Assembly (NCBI RefSeq): GCF_017652985.1
Contig: NZ_JAGGDJ010000008.1
Span: 62,001-126,000 of the forward strand
DNA length: 64,000 bases
Direction of reading: 5' to 3'
Origin: Paenibacillus artemisiicola
GTDB taxonomy: Bacteria; Bacillota; Bacilli; Paenibacillales; Paenibacillaceae
In this document: positions 17,155 through 24,576 of the stretch, one piece after another
Position numbering within the stretch: the stretch's first letter is position 1
Layout of the letters: the number at the start of each line of letters is the position of its first letter
Made by a program: the position numbers and the translations under genes
Notes under the pieces: generated by a model
Database searches by the model: none
What the model saw: only the letters and a program-made list of their open reading frames with translations
What the model was told of the DNA's origin: nothing

Positions 17155-18903
17155 ATGGCTAAAAACAGAATCATTGTCGTCGGCGGCGGACTCGCCGGCC
17201 TGATGGCTACCATAAAAGCCGCGGAAGCGGGCGTACACGTCGACCTGTTCTCGGTCGTGCCCGTCAAGCGGTCCCACTCGGTCTGCGCGCAAGGCGGCAT
17301 CAACGGCGCGGTCAACACGAAGGGCGAAGGCGATTCCACGTGGGAACACTTCGACGATACGGTCTACGGCGGCGACTTCCTGGCGAACCAACCGCCGGTT
17401 AAAGCGATGTGCGACGCCGCCCCGGGCATCATCCACTTGATGGACCGGATGGGCGTCATGTTCAGCCGCACGCCGGAAGGTCTGCTCGACTTCCGCCGTT
17501 TCGGCGGCACGCAATACCACCGCACGGCGTTCGCCGGCGCGACGACCGGCCAGCAGCTGCTGTACGCGCTGGACGAACAAGTCCGCCGCTGGGAAACGGC
17601 CGGCCTCGTGACGAAGCGCGAGCACTGGGAATTCATGGGCGCGATCCTGGACGACGACGGCGTTTGCCGCGGCGTTTCCGCGCAGGACCTCCGCACGATG
17701 GAGATCCATACGTTCGCCGCGGACGCGACGATCCTGGCGACGGGCGGTCCCGGCATCATTTTCGGCAAAACGACGAACTCCGTCATCAACACGGGCACGG
17801 CCGCCAGCGCGGTCTACCAGCAAGGCGTGTACTACGCGAACGGCGAGTTCATCCAAATTCACCCGACGGCGATTCCGGGCGACGACAAGCTGCGCCTGAT
17901 GTCGGAATCCGCGCGCGGCGAAGGCGGCCGGATCTGGACGTACAAGGATGGCAAGCCGTGGTACTTCCTCGAAGAGAAATACCCGGCCTACGGCAACCTG
18001 GTGCCGCGCGACATCGCGACGCGCGAGATCTTCGCGGTCTGCGTCGACGAGAAGCTCGGCATTAACGGCGAGAACATGGTGTACCTGGATCTGTCGCACA
18101 AGGATCCGAAGGAGCTGGACGTCAAGCTCGGCGGCATCATCGAGATCTACGAGAAATTCACGGGCGACGACCCGCGGAAAATTCCGATGAAGATTTTCCC
18201 GGCGGTTCACTATTCGATGGGCGGCATGTGGGTCGACTACAACCAGATGACCAACATTCCCGGCCTCTTCGCCTGCGGCGAATGCGAGTACCAATACCAC
18301 GGCGCGAACCGTCTCGGCGCGAACTCCCTGCTGTCGGCCATCTACGGCGGCATGGTCACGGGACCGAAGGCCGTCGAATATATCAAAGGCTTGAAGAAAT
18401 CGGCCGAAGACCTCCCGTCCTCCGTATACGACCGCGAGAAGAAGCGCCAAACGGACAAATACGAGGGCATCCTCAAGATGGACGGCACGGAAAACGCGTA
18501 CGTGCTGCATAAAGAGCTCGGCGAGCTCATGACGAACAACATGACGGTCGTGCGCTTCAACAAGCGTCTGGAAGACACGATCTCGACGATCAAGGAACTG
18601 AAGCAGCGCTACCGCAACATCAACATCAACGATACGGCGCGCTGGAACAACGCGGGCGTGGCGTTCACCCGCCAGCTGTGGAACATGCTGGAGCTGTCCG
18701 AAGCGATGACGCTCGGCGCCCTGCTGCGGAACGAAAGCCGCGGCGCGCATTACAAGCCGGAATTCCCGGACCGCAACGACGAGGATTTCCTCAAGACGAC
18801 GAAGGCCAAATGGACGGCGGAAGGGCCGCAAATCTCGTACGAGGACGTCGACGTGTCGCTGATCACGCCGCGTAAACGCGACTATTCCAAGAACAAGTCC
18901 TAG
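17155..18903 (+). CDS. sdhA: Succinate dehydrogenase flavoprotein subunit
   Basis: 582 residues. The N-terminal dinucleotide-binding motif is VVGGGLAGLMATIKAAEAG, the FAD-linking histidine region is KRSHSVCAQGGINGAVN (His near residue 41), and the active-site region is RLGANSLLSAIYGG. It oxidises succinate to fumarate at the cytoplasmic face. Located 24 bp after sdhC, ribosome binding site AAGGAGCG, 18 bp before sdhB. Confidence 0.97.
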   Translation: MAKNRIIVVGGGLAGLMATIKAAEAGVHVDLFSVVPVKRSHSVCAQGGINGAVNTKGEGDSTWEHFDDTVYGGDFLANQPPVKAMCDAAPGIIHLMDRMGVMFSRTPEGLLDFRRFGGTQYHRTAFAGATTGQQLLYALDEQVRRWETAGLVTKREHWEFMGAILDDDGVCRGVSAQDLRTMEIHTFAADATILATGGPGIIFGKTTNSVINTGTAASAVYQQGVYYANGEFIQIHPTAIPGDDKLRLMSESARGEGGRIWTYKDGKPWYFLEEKYPAYGNLVPRDIATREIFAVCVDEKLGINGENMVYLDLSHKDPKELDVKLGGIIEIYEKFTGDDPRKIPMKIFPAVHYSMGGMWVDYNQMTNIPGLFACGECEYQYHGANRLGANSLLSAIYGGMVTGPKAVEYIKGLKKSAEDLPSSVYDREKKRQTDKYEGILKMDGTENAYVLHKELGELMTNNMTVVRFNKRLEDTISTIKELKQRYRNININDTARWNNAGVAFTRQLWNMLELSEAMTLGALLRNESRGAHYKPEFPDRNDEDFLKTTKAKWTAEGPQISYEDVDVSLITPRKRDYSKNKS

Positions 18904-18921
18904 GAAGGAAGGAGAATCACG

Positions 18922-19686
18922 ATGGCGGAAGCAGCAGTAGCAACGAAAACGGTCAAGCTGGTCATCACGCGCCAGGACGCGCCGGATTCCGCGCCGTATA
19001 CGGAAGAATTCGAAGTGCCGTACCGCGCGAACATGAACGTAATCAGCGCGCTGATGGAAATTCAGCGCAACCCGAAGAAGAGCGACGGCCAGAAGACGGC
19101 TCCCGTTTGCTGGGAGTCCAATTGTCTGGAGGAGGTTTGCGGCGCTTGCTCCATGGTTATCAACGGCAAGCCGCGCCAAGCGTGCAGCTCGCTGATCGAC
19201 AAATTGGAGCAGCCGGTCCGTCTCGCGCCGATGAAGACGTTCCCGGTCGTGCGCGACCTCGTCATCAATCGCGAGCGCATGTTCAACGCGCTGAAGCGCG
19301 TGAAGGCGTGGATCCCGATCGACGGTACGTACGATCTCGGCCCGGGCCCGCGGATGGCGGAAACGAAGCGCCAATGGGCGTACGAGCTGTCCAAGTGCAT
19401 GACGTGCGGCGTCTGCCTGGAGTCGTGCCCGAACGTCAACGACCGGAACAGCTTCATCGGTCCGGCGGCGATTTCGCAGGTTCGCTTGTTCAACGCGCAT
19501 CCGACGGGCGAAATGCACATGGAAGAGCGTCTCGACGCGCTTATGACCGACGGCGGGATCGAGGGCTGCGGCAACTCGCAGAACTGCGTGCGCTCGTGCC
19601 CGAAAGGCATTCCGCTGACGACGTCGATCGCGGCGATCAACAAAGATACGACGAAGCATCTGTTCAAGAAATGGCTGGGCATGTAG
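18922..19686 (+). CDS. sdhB: Succinate dehydrogenase iron-sulfur subunit
   Basis: 254 residues. A plant-type [2Fe-2S] ligand set is in CLEEVCGACSM...C (Cys 68, 73, 76, 88). The C-terminal half carries the CMTCGVCLESCPN and CVRSCPKGIPL cysteine groups for the [4Fe-4S] and [3Fe-4S] clusters. It passes electrons from SdhA to the haems and menaquinone in SdhC. AAGGAAGGAG precedes the ATG. Last gene of sdhCAB. Confidence 0.97.
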   Translation: MAEAAVATKTVKLVITRQDAPDSAPYTEEFEVPYRANMNVISALMEIQRNPKKSDGQKTAPVCWESNCLEEVCGACSMVINGKPRQACSSLIDKLEQPVRLAPMKTFPVVRDLVINRERMFNALKRVKAWIPIDGTYDLGPGPRMAETKRQWAYELSKCMTCGVCLESCPNVNDRNSFIGPAAISQVRLFNAHPTGEMHMEERLDALMTDGGIEGCGNSQNCVRSCPKGIPLTTSIAAINKDTTKHLFKKWLGM

Positions 19687-19727
19687 CTTCGGTTTGAGGA
19701 AAAAGCCGCCGCTTAGTTGGCGGGCGG

Positions 19728-19912
19728 AAGAGGCATTGCGGCAGGATGACCTTGCTGCGGTCCCCCCGGATGGGGCCGGCACGCCGTACGTCCTTTACGA
19801 ATTCGCGCTCCGCGGTGCTTCGCACCAAAGTCGCTCGACTTCGTAAACGCCGTGCTCCGTGCCGGCCCGGGGGGCGCCGCTGCGGATTCCTGCGCGGTGC
19901 CTCTTTTTTGTC
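19728..19912. repeat. Long imperfect inverted repeat downstream of sdhB
   Basis: The left arm begins AAGAGGCATTGCGGCAGGA (19728 on) and the right arm ends in its near-complement TCCTGCGCGGTGCCTCTT (to about 19908), followed by a T-run. Inner matches are CCGGATGGGGCCGGCAC against GTGCCGGCCCGG, and TTTACGAA against TTCGTAAA. The tip is near GCGGTGCTTCGCACC. The fold would be a rod of about 180 nt; it may double as the sdh terminator. The stretch 19687-20147 contains no convincing gene. Confidence 0.6.
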
Positions 19913-19968
19913 CGCCGCGCCAAGGGAGCGGCGGCTTTTGAAACCTGCGCTGGCGCGGGGGGAGGGCT

Positions 19969-20050
19969 GCGGCTCCCCCCGGATGGGGCCGGCATGCCGT
20001 ACGATCTTTACGATTCGCGCTCCCGCGGTGCTTCGCACCAAAGTCGCTCC
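19969..20050 (+). repeat. Direct half copy of the element at 19757-19836
   Basis: About 80 bp nearly identical to 19757-19836, sharing CCCCCCGGATGGGGCCGGCA, GCCGTACG, CTTTACGA, ATTCGCGCTC and GCGGTGCTTCGCACCAAAGT, with small indels. The complementary right arm is missing, so it is a truncated copy in the same orientation. Confidence 0.75.
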
Positions 20051-20079
20051 CATGCGCAAACCTGCGCACCGCCAAACGC

Positions 20080-20114
20080 AAAAGAGGCAGTCCCCGTCGG
20101 GAACTGCCTCTTTT
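20080..20114. terminator. Terminator of the HxlR gene
   Basis: AAAAGAGGCAGT (20080-20091) pairs with ACTGCCTCTTTT (20103-20114); T/A runs flank both sides, so it may work on both strands. It lies 34 bp after the HxlR stop codon. Confidence 0.8.
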
Positions 20115-20147
20115 GCTATAAGAGCATAAGCCGCGCGCTACGGCCGC

Positions 20148-20456
20148 TTAGCACCAATGTTCGCCCCAATCTTGAATGGAGCGGATAACGGGCTCTAATC
20201 CTTGCCCTTTGGCGGTTAATTCGTATTCGATCCGGACGGGCATCTCCGGATAAACGTTCCGTTTAATGATGTCGCACTGCTCGAGCTCCTTCATCCGGTC
20301 CGTGAGCATTTTGTCGCTCATTTCGGGAATCTGCTCTTTAATCTCCTTGAACCGTTTCGGTCCGCCCAGGAGCACGCGTATGATCAATCCGGTCCATTTT
20401 TTGCCGAGCAGCTCGGTAGCGCATTCGTACTTCGGGCACATTTTGGAATAATCCAC
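20148..20456 (-). CDS. HxlR family winged-helix transcriptional regulator
   Basis: 102 residues from GTG 20456, which follows GGGGTG. It has the HxlR pattern: an N-terminal cysteine (SKMCPKYECATELLGKKWTG), GGPKRFKEIKEQIPEMSDKMLTDRMKELE as recognition region, and EYELTAKGQGLEPVI. Cysteines at the N-terminus suggest redox or electrophile sensing as in YodB/HypR, but this is inferred. The palindrome ACTTAAGT with flanking TA-rich sequence at 20563-20570 could be an operator. No obvious oxidoreductase target is adjacent. Confidence 0.88.
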   Translation of the reverse strand: MDYSKMCPKYECATELLGKKWTGLIIRVLLGGPKRFKEIKEQIPEMSDKMLTDRMKELEQCDIIKRNVYPEMPVRIEYELTAKGQGLEPVIRSIQDWGEHWC

Positions 20457-20692
20457 GTTATCACCCCGCTTTCTGTTCTTTCTATTGTAACACAGGACGA
20501 TTTGTAAAGGGAATGGATATTCGGCTTTCGCCCAAAAATACTTTTGAATTTGTATCAACTATACTTAAGTAAGTGCAAAATTCGCCGCGAAACGGTCTCA
20601 CGCTTGTCTCAAAATCGGCTTCCCCGGAAATTTCGCTTATATTTGCCGGGACCGAAACCGAAATATTTTCTAGTACGCTGTCGAAATCGGCC

Positions 20693-20701
20693 TGCTATAA
20701 T
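20693..20701 (+). promoter_or_regulatory. Extended -10 promoter of the DUF695 gene
   Basis: TGCTATAAT, an extended -10 element 58 bp before the start codon; no good -35 is visible. The 302-bp HxlR/DUF695 intergenic region holds this, the ACTTAAGT palindrome and no gene. Confidence 0.5.
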
Positions 20702-20758
20702 AGGGGAGCATGGAACGAAGCGAAAGAAAGCCGTACAAGGCGGCATCGAGGTGCTAGC

Positions 20759-21625
20759 ATGGCAGACAATTGGGGATTTTACGAACGGCGCGACGGAGGC
20801 GAACAGCTGCGCGTGCTTGTCAATACGGGGTATAAAGACGATGAACCGGCGGCGGATTATCCGGACCTGCTGTCGATTACGGTCAATTTGTATCCGGTCC
20901 GCGATCAAGTGAAGACGAGACGGCAGTTCGTCGCGCAGCTCGAGGAATTGGAATCGAAGCTGGAAGCGTGGCTCGAGAGCGGTCGCGGGGCGATCTATGC
21001 CGGACGCATCAACGCGGCGACCCGCTTGGAGTTCTACTATTATTTGCCCGCGGACCGGCCGGGGGAGGACGCGCTGCGCGCTTGGGTGGACGAGCATTGG
21101 CCGCACCGGGCGCAGTGCTACGTGAAGCCGGATCCCCAGTGGGAATTTTACCGTTACCTGCTGCCGGACACGCTCGAGGAGCTGTTCGTTCATAACGCGC
21201 AGATGATCTACGCCCTCATTCATAAAGGCGATAAAATCGCGCAGCCGCGAAACGTCTATCATTGGCTGCTGTTCCGGGAGGACGAGGACCGGCTCGCGAT
21301 GGAGCGGCTGCTGGAGAAGGAGGGGTATGTGATCGAGAAAGAGAAGGAGAGCAAGCCGGAGCAGGATTATCCGTATCCGCTCGTCATCAGCAAGTTCGAA
21401 GACGTCAAGCTCGATACGGTCAACGCCCGCGTCCGCGAGCTGCACCGGCTGCTAGCCGAACGGGACGGGCGGTACGACGGCTGGGGCGCGGTGATGCGCC
21501 TATCGCCGTCGAAGCGGTTCCGCCGCTATGTCCGCCGCCGGAAGGAGTCGGCGCAGCTGGCGCTGCGGCGCGTGCTGTCGTGGCGCTGCTCACAATCGAA
21601 TCAGAACGAGGCCGGCAAACATTAA
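20759..21625 (+). CDS. DUF695 / RraB-like domain protein
   Basis: 288 residues from ATG 20759 (GAGGTG upstream). The N-terminal half resembles DUF695 (NWGFYERRDGGEQLRVLVNTGY ... YYYLPADRP). The C-terminal part resembles the RraB-like family (NVYHWLLFREDEDRLAMERLLEKEGY), seen elsewhere as a ribonuclease E inhibitor fold, though its role in Firmicutes is unknown. The tail is basic (RRYVRRRKESAQ). Its 3' end overlaps the convergent EamA gene by 36 bp, so the two mRNAs can pair. Confidence 0.75.
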   Translation: MADNWGFYERRDGGEQLRVLVNTGYKDDEPAADYPDLLSITVNLYPVRDQVKTRRQFVAQLEELESKLEAWLESGRGAIYAGRINAATRLEFYYYLPADRPGEDALRAWVDEHWPHRAQCYVKPDPQWEFYRYLLPDTLEELFVHNAQMIYALIHKGDKIAQPRNVYHWLLFREDEDRLAMERLLEKEGYVIEKEKESKPEQDYPYPLVISKFEDVKLDTVNARVRELHRLLAERDGRYDGWGAVMRLSPSKRFRRYVRRRKESAQLALRRVLSWRCSQSNQNEAGKH

Positions 21626-22492
21626 GACGAAGGCCGACCACTGCGGCGCGTTCAGCCGTTCGCGGTACAGCAGGATGGAGCCTGCGGCGACGACGAGGCT
21701 GTTCGCGGCGAAGATCGGCCCGGCGATGCTGGCTTGTCCCGTGCCGAGCGCGACCGCATAGAGCTGCAAGCCGGCGTACGAAAAGAGGCCGGCGATCAGC
21801 CCCCATTTCAAACCGGTACCCATGCCGGAGACGGCAAGCCGGCGCGTGCCGACGAAGTCCTCGATCCGGCCGACGGATCGGATGCGCGTGCGATCGCGGA
21901 CGGCGTATATGACGAAGCCGGCGAACGACAGCGCATAGGCGACGAAGAGAACGGGGGAGCTGGCGAGACCCATCTCTTCGGTCACCTTCATGCCGCCGTT
22001 GCGCAGCGCGAACAACGCGATGCTGAGCCCGACGTACAGATGCCACGGCGGCCGGATGCCTTGCCGCCGGACGCCGGACTTCATGGAGATCAGCGCCACC
22101 GCGGCGAGCAGAAGAATCACGCCGGCAAGCTCGAACGCCGACAGCGCTTCGCCGTAGGCCGCGAGGCCGAGCGCGACCACGAGCAGCATGTTCATGTTCG
22201 TGAGGGGCGAGGTCAGACTGGCGGGACCGTATTCGAGCGCCTTCATGAACAAAGCGTTGCCAAGCGCGGAGCCGGCGCCGATGATCGTGCCGGCGAGCCA
22301 GACGCGGACGTCGGCCAAGCCCGCGAGGAGGCTGTGCTCCGCGGCGCCGTTCGCGGCGAAGCCCGCCGCGCCGGCAAAATAAAGTCCCAGAAACAGATAG
22401 GCGGGAGAACCGCCCTGCATCTGGGACACTTTCATCCACCAGCCCGCAAGCCCGAAGAGCAATGCGCTGCCGACGGCTGCCGCAAACCACAT
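21590..22492 (-). CDS. EamA/DMT family permease
   Basis: 300 residues, about ten membrane helices in two EamA repeats. It starts at ATG 22492, with AAAGGTG six bases upstream; the GTG three codons earlier is part of that ribosome binding site. Features such as ALFGLAGWWMKVSQ, GPASLTSPLTNMNMLLVV and AGPIFAANSLVVAAGSILL are typical of drug/metabolite transporters. Substrate unknown. Confidence 0.88.
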   Translation of the reverse strand: MWFAAAVGSALLFGLAGWWMKVSQMQGGSPAYLFLGLYFAGAAGFAANGAAEHSLLAGLADVRVWLAGTIIGAGSALGNALFMKALEYGPASLTSPLTNMNMLLVVALGLAAYGEALSAFELAGVILLLAAVALISMKSGVRRQGIRPPWHLYVGLSIALFALRNGGMKVTEEMGLASSPVLFVAYALSFAGFVIYAVRDRTRIRSVGRIEDFVGTRRLAVSGMGTGLKWGLIAGLFSYAGLQLYAVALGTGQASIAGPIFAANSLVVAAGSILLYRERLNAPQWSAFVLMFAGLVLIRL

Positions 22493-22525
22493 GTCGTTCA
22501 CCTTTCTGCCGGGACGCGCGAAAAA

Positions 22526-22554
22526 TTGTCACACAACTGAAATGTTCCTGTTAT
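22526..22554 (+). promoter_or_regulatory. Promoter of the candidate small RNA
   Basis: TTGTCA (22526-22531), a 17-bp spacer and TGTTAT (22549-22554). It points away from the EamA gene toward an orphan terminator, with no reading frame between. Confidence 0.5.
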
Positions 22555-22560
22555 GGTCCC

Positions 22561-22649
22561 ATTACATTCGTGGGGTAAGATACTGACCAAGACCCCCTTT
22601 TGATTATATATGCGTTGTTGGACCTGCCGCGTGCAGGTCCCCTTTTTTT
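22561..22649 (+). ncRNA. Candidate small RNA of about 90 nt
   Basis: Between the promoter at 22526-22554 and a strong plus-strand terminator (22620-22649) there is no usable start codon or ribosome binding site and no upstream plus-strand gene that would need this terminator. Predicted features: hairpin GGGGT/ACCCC (22572-22576 with 22592-22596); a C-rich stretch CCCCCTTTT (22593 on) that could pair with Shine-Dalgarno sequences; an A/U-rich single strand; the terminator. I do not recognise it as a known family. Confidence 0.45.
22620..22649 (+). terminator. Orphan plus-strand intrinsic terminator
   Basis: GGACCTGC (22620-22627) pairs with GCAGGTCC (22633-22640), followed by CCTTTTTTT. The T-run is on the plus side only, so it cannot serve the minus-strand PHP gene at 22660. 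Confidence 0.85.
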
Positions 22650-22659
22650 GTCCGGAGGG

Positions 22660-23469
22660 TCAGAGCGGCACGACGACCGGCTGGCGGTTTTTGTAGTATT
22701 GCCACTGCGTGAAGCCGATTTCCTTCAGCCGCTTCGCGACCCGGTCCCAATCCTCGCCGACGCGGCTCGGCTTGTGGGCGTCGGAGCCGAACGTGACGGC
22801 CACGCCGAAATGGCGGGCCCGTTCCAGAATCGCATCCGACGGGTACCAGCCGCCGACGTCCTTGGTGCCGCCCGACGTATTGATTTCAATGGCGACCCGG
22901 CTGTCCGCGATCAGCTTCAGCGCTTCGTCGACGGCGTCCTCCGCCGGGATGTCCGCGAACGCCGGGTAGTAGCCTTTCATCGCGTCGATATGGCCGAGGA
23001 TCTGGAACATGCCGCTCTGCGCGGACTGGCCGATCAGCTTGTAATAGAGCCGCTTCTGGTCCAGCTGCTTCTCCGCCGACAAGCCTTTCCACCGATTGCG
23101 GTTGAATATGCTGACGCCGCCCGACTGGTGCACGGAGCCGATGACGTAATCGAACGGAATCGGCTCGTAGACGGCGCGGTAGACGTCGGCGTGCTCCGGG
23201 AAGAAGTCCGACTCCACCCCGAGCAGCACGTCGATTTTGCCTTCGTATTTCGCTTTCAGGCGCTGGACTTCCTCGATATAATGCGCGAATTCGCTTCGGG
23301 CCATCGCGATGCCCGGGTTCGGGTGATCGTGCTCGCTCGCGAAATAAGGCGAGTGGTCCGAGATTCCGATGACGCCGAGCCCTTCCTTGATCGCCGCTTG
23401 AATATAATCCTCGATCGTATCGTCCGCGTGTCCGCACCGGAAATGATGCGTATGTAAGTCGAATTTCAT
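22660..23469 (-). CDS. PHP-domain phosphatase, histidinol-phosphatase-like
   Basis: 269 residues with PHP metal-binding motifs: DLHTHHFRCGHADDT, ISDHSPYF, GVESDFF, GSVHQSGG, ILGHIDAMK and FGSDAHKPSRVG. It matches the HisJ/HisK-type histidinol-phosphatase of Bacillales that removes phosphate from L-histidinol phosphate. No other his genes are nearby, so the substrate assignment is from family resemblance. GGAGGAG precedes the ATG. It is 11 bp after the upstream LysR gene, in the same direction. Confidence 0.85.
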   Translation of the reverse strand: MKFDLHTHHFRCGHADDTIEDYIQAAIKEGLGVIGISDHSPYFASEHDHPNPGIAMARSEFAHYIEEVQRLKAKYEGKIDVLLGVESDFFPEHADVYRAVYEPIPFDYVIGSVHQSGGVSIFNRNRWKGLSAEKQLDQKRLYYKLIGQSAQSGMFQILGHIDAMKGYYPAFADIPAEDAVDEALKLIADSRVAIEINTSGGTKDVGGWYPSDAILERARHFGVAVTFGSDAHKPSRVGEDWDRVAKRLKEIGFTQWQYYKNRQPVVVPL

Positions 23470-23480
23470 GATGGCTCCTC

Positions 23481-24383
23481 CTATTCGCTGCTGATGAATT
23501 GATCTTCCGGCATGCCCTTCAGGTCGCTCAAAAACTGCTGCATCGCGGAATTGATGTATCGTCCCGACTTGTAGACGAGTCCGACGGGGTGGCTCATGTC
23601 CAGTTCGTTCACCTTGATGCGCTTCAGCGTGCCGAGGCGCACTTCGTTGGCGATGGCGAGCTTGGAGACGACGGCCGCGCCGAGGTTGATTTCCACCATG
23701 CGCTTGACTTCCTCGCTGCTCGACAGCTCCATGACGATGTTCGGCTGCAGGTCGTATCTGCGGAAAATTTGGTCCAGGAACCGCCGTCCTAACGTATCGG
23801 GCGACAGCATAATCATGGGTATGTCCTTCAGCGATTCAACGGTAGTATGCTTCAATTCGCTCATCGGATGCTCCGGCGCGACGACCAGCTCGTACGTGTC
23901 GTAGTACAGAATCGCCGTCTCCACGTTCGGATTGCGTTCGGTCAGGTACGTAATGCCGATATCGACGCTGCCGTTCTCGACGCTGGCCATGACGCCGGTC
24001 GACGGCATGGAATGGATGGTCGTCTTGATGAGCGGGAATTGGTTTTGAAAATAAGACAGCACGCGCGGCAAAATCTGAATGGCGATGGAGGAGGTGGTGC
24101 CGAGCACGATGTGGCCTTGCGGCGTCTGGTTGAGGTCGGACAGCTTCTGTTTGAGCTCCTCCACGATGGCGAGAATCCGCTCCGCGTGGTCCAGGAACAC
24201 CTGGCCGCGGTCGGTGAGCGTAACGGGCTGGTTCCGATCGATTAGCACCGTCTTAAACTCGTCCTCGAGACTTTTGATTTGCGCGGATACGGCCGGCTGC
24301 GTCAGATTGAGCAGCTCGCCCGCTTTGCGGAAGCTCATGGTGCGGGAAATCGTCAACAACGTTTCAAGCTGGTTAATGTTCAC
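23481..24383 (-). CDS. LysR family transcriptional regulator
   Basis: 300 residues starting at GTG 24383 after GGGAGGG. N-terminal HTH (MSFRKAGELLNLTQPAVSAQIKSLEDEF), then a two-lobed LysR substrate domain (GHIVLGTTSSIAIQILPRVLSYF, SVDIGITYL, ERNPNVETAILYYDTYELVVAPEHP). It is transcribed with the PHP phosphatase gene downstream and divergent from the MFS gene. Target unknown. Confidence 0.92.
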   Translation of the reverse strand: MNINQLETLLTISRTMSFRKAGELLNLTQPAVSAQIKSLEDEFKTVLIDRNQPVTLTDRGQVFLDHAERILAIVEELKQKLSDLNQTPQGHIVLGTTSSIAIQILPRVLSYFQNQFPLIKTTIHSMPSTGVMASVENGSVDIGITYLTERNPNVETAILYYDTYELVVAPEHPMSELKHTTVESLKDIPMIMLSPDTLGRRFLDQIFRRYDLQPNIVMELSSSEEVKRMVEINLGAAVVSKLAIANEVRLGTLKRIKVNELDMSHPVGLVYKSGRYINSAMQQFLSDLKGMPEDQFISSE

Positions 24384-24576
24384 GGAAGCCCTCCCTGTCT
24401 ATTAAAGTTTTTTATCACCCTGCCTTATTATTATAAATGATAATCCGGCGAACAGCAAAGAACGGGAGGCCGATTCCGCCCGGCTTCACAATACCTTTAG
24501 AAGGATTCATGGGACAATTGTCGAAAGGTCTGATAAAGTGTAAGCCAAAAGCGCTATAAAGGAGCGAAACGACCGC

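Noticed and set aside
16477-19782. 1101-codon minus-strand frame opposite sdhCAB
   Set aside because: Complement of three confidently identified genes; composition typical of shadow frames.
19664-20059. Minus-strand frame with two internal protein repeats (ATLVRSTA...AGPIRG)
   Set aside because: The repeats come from the DNA element at 19757-19836 and 19969-20050; no ribosome binding site and an indel-rich alignment.
24425-24450. Fur-box-like AT-rich sequence upstream of the LysR gene
   Set aside because: TGATAAT occurs once, but the 7-1-7 arrangement is not met; neighbouring genes show no iron link.
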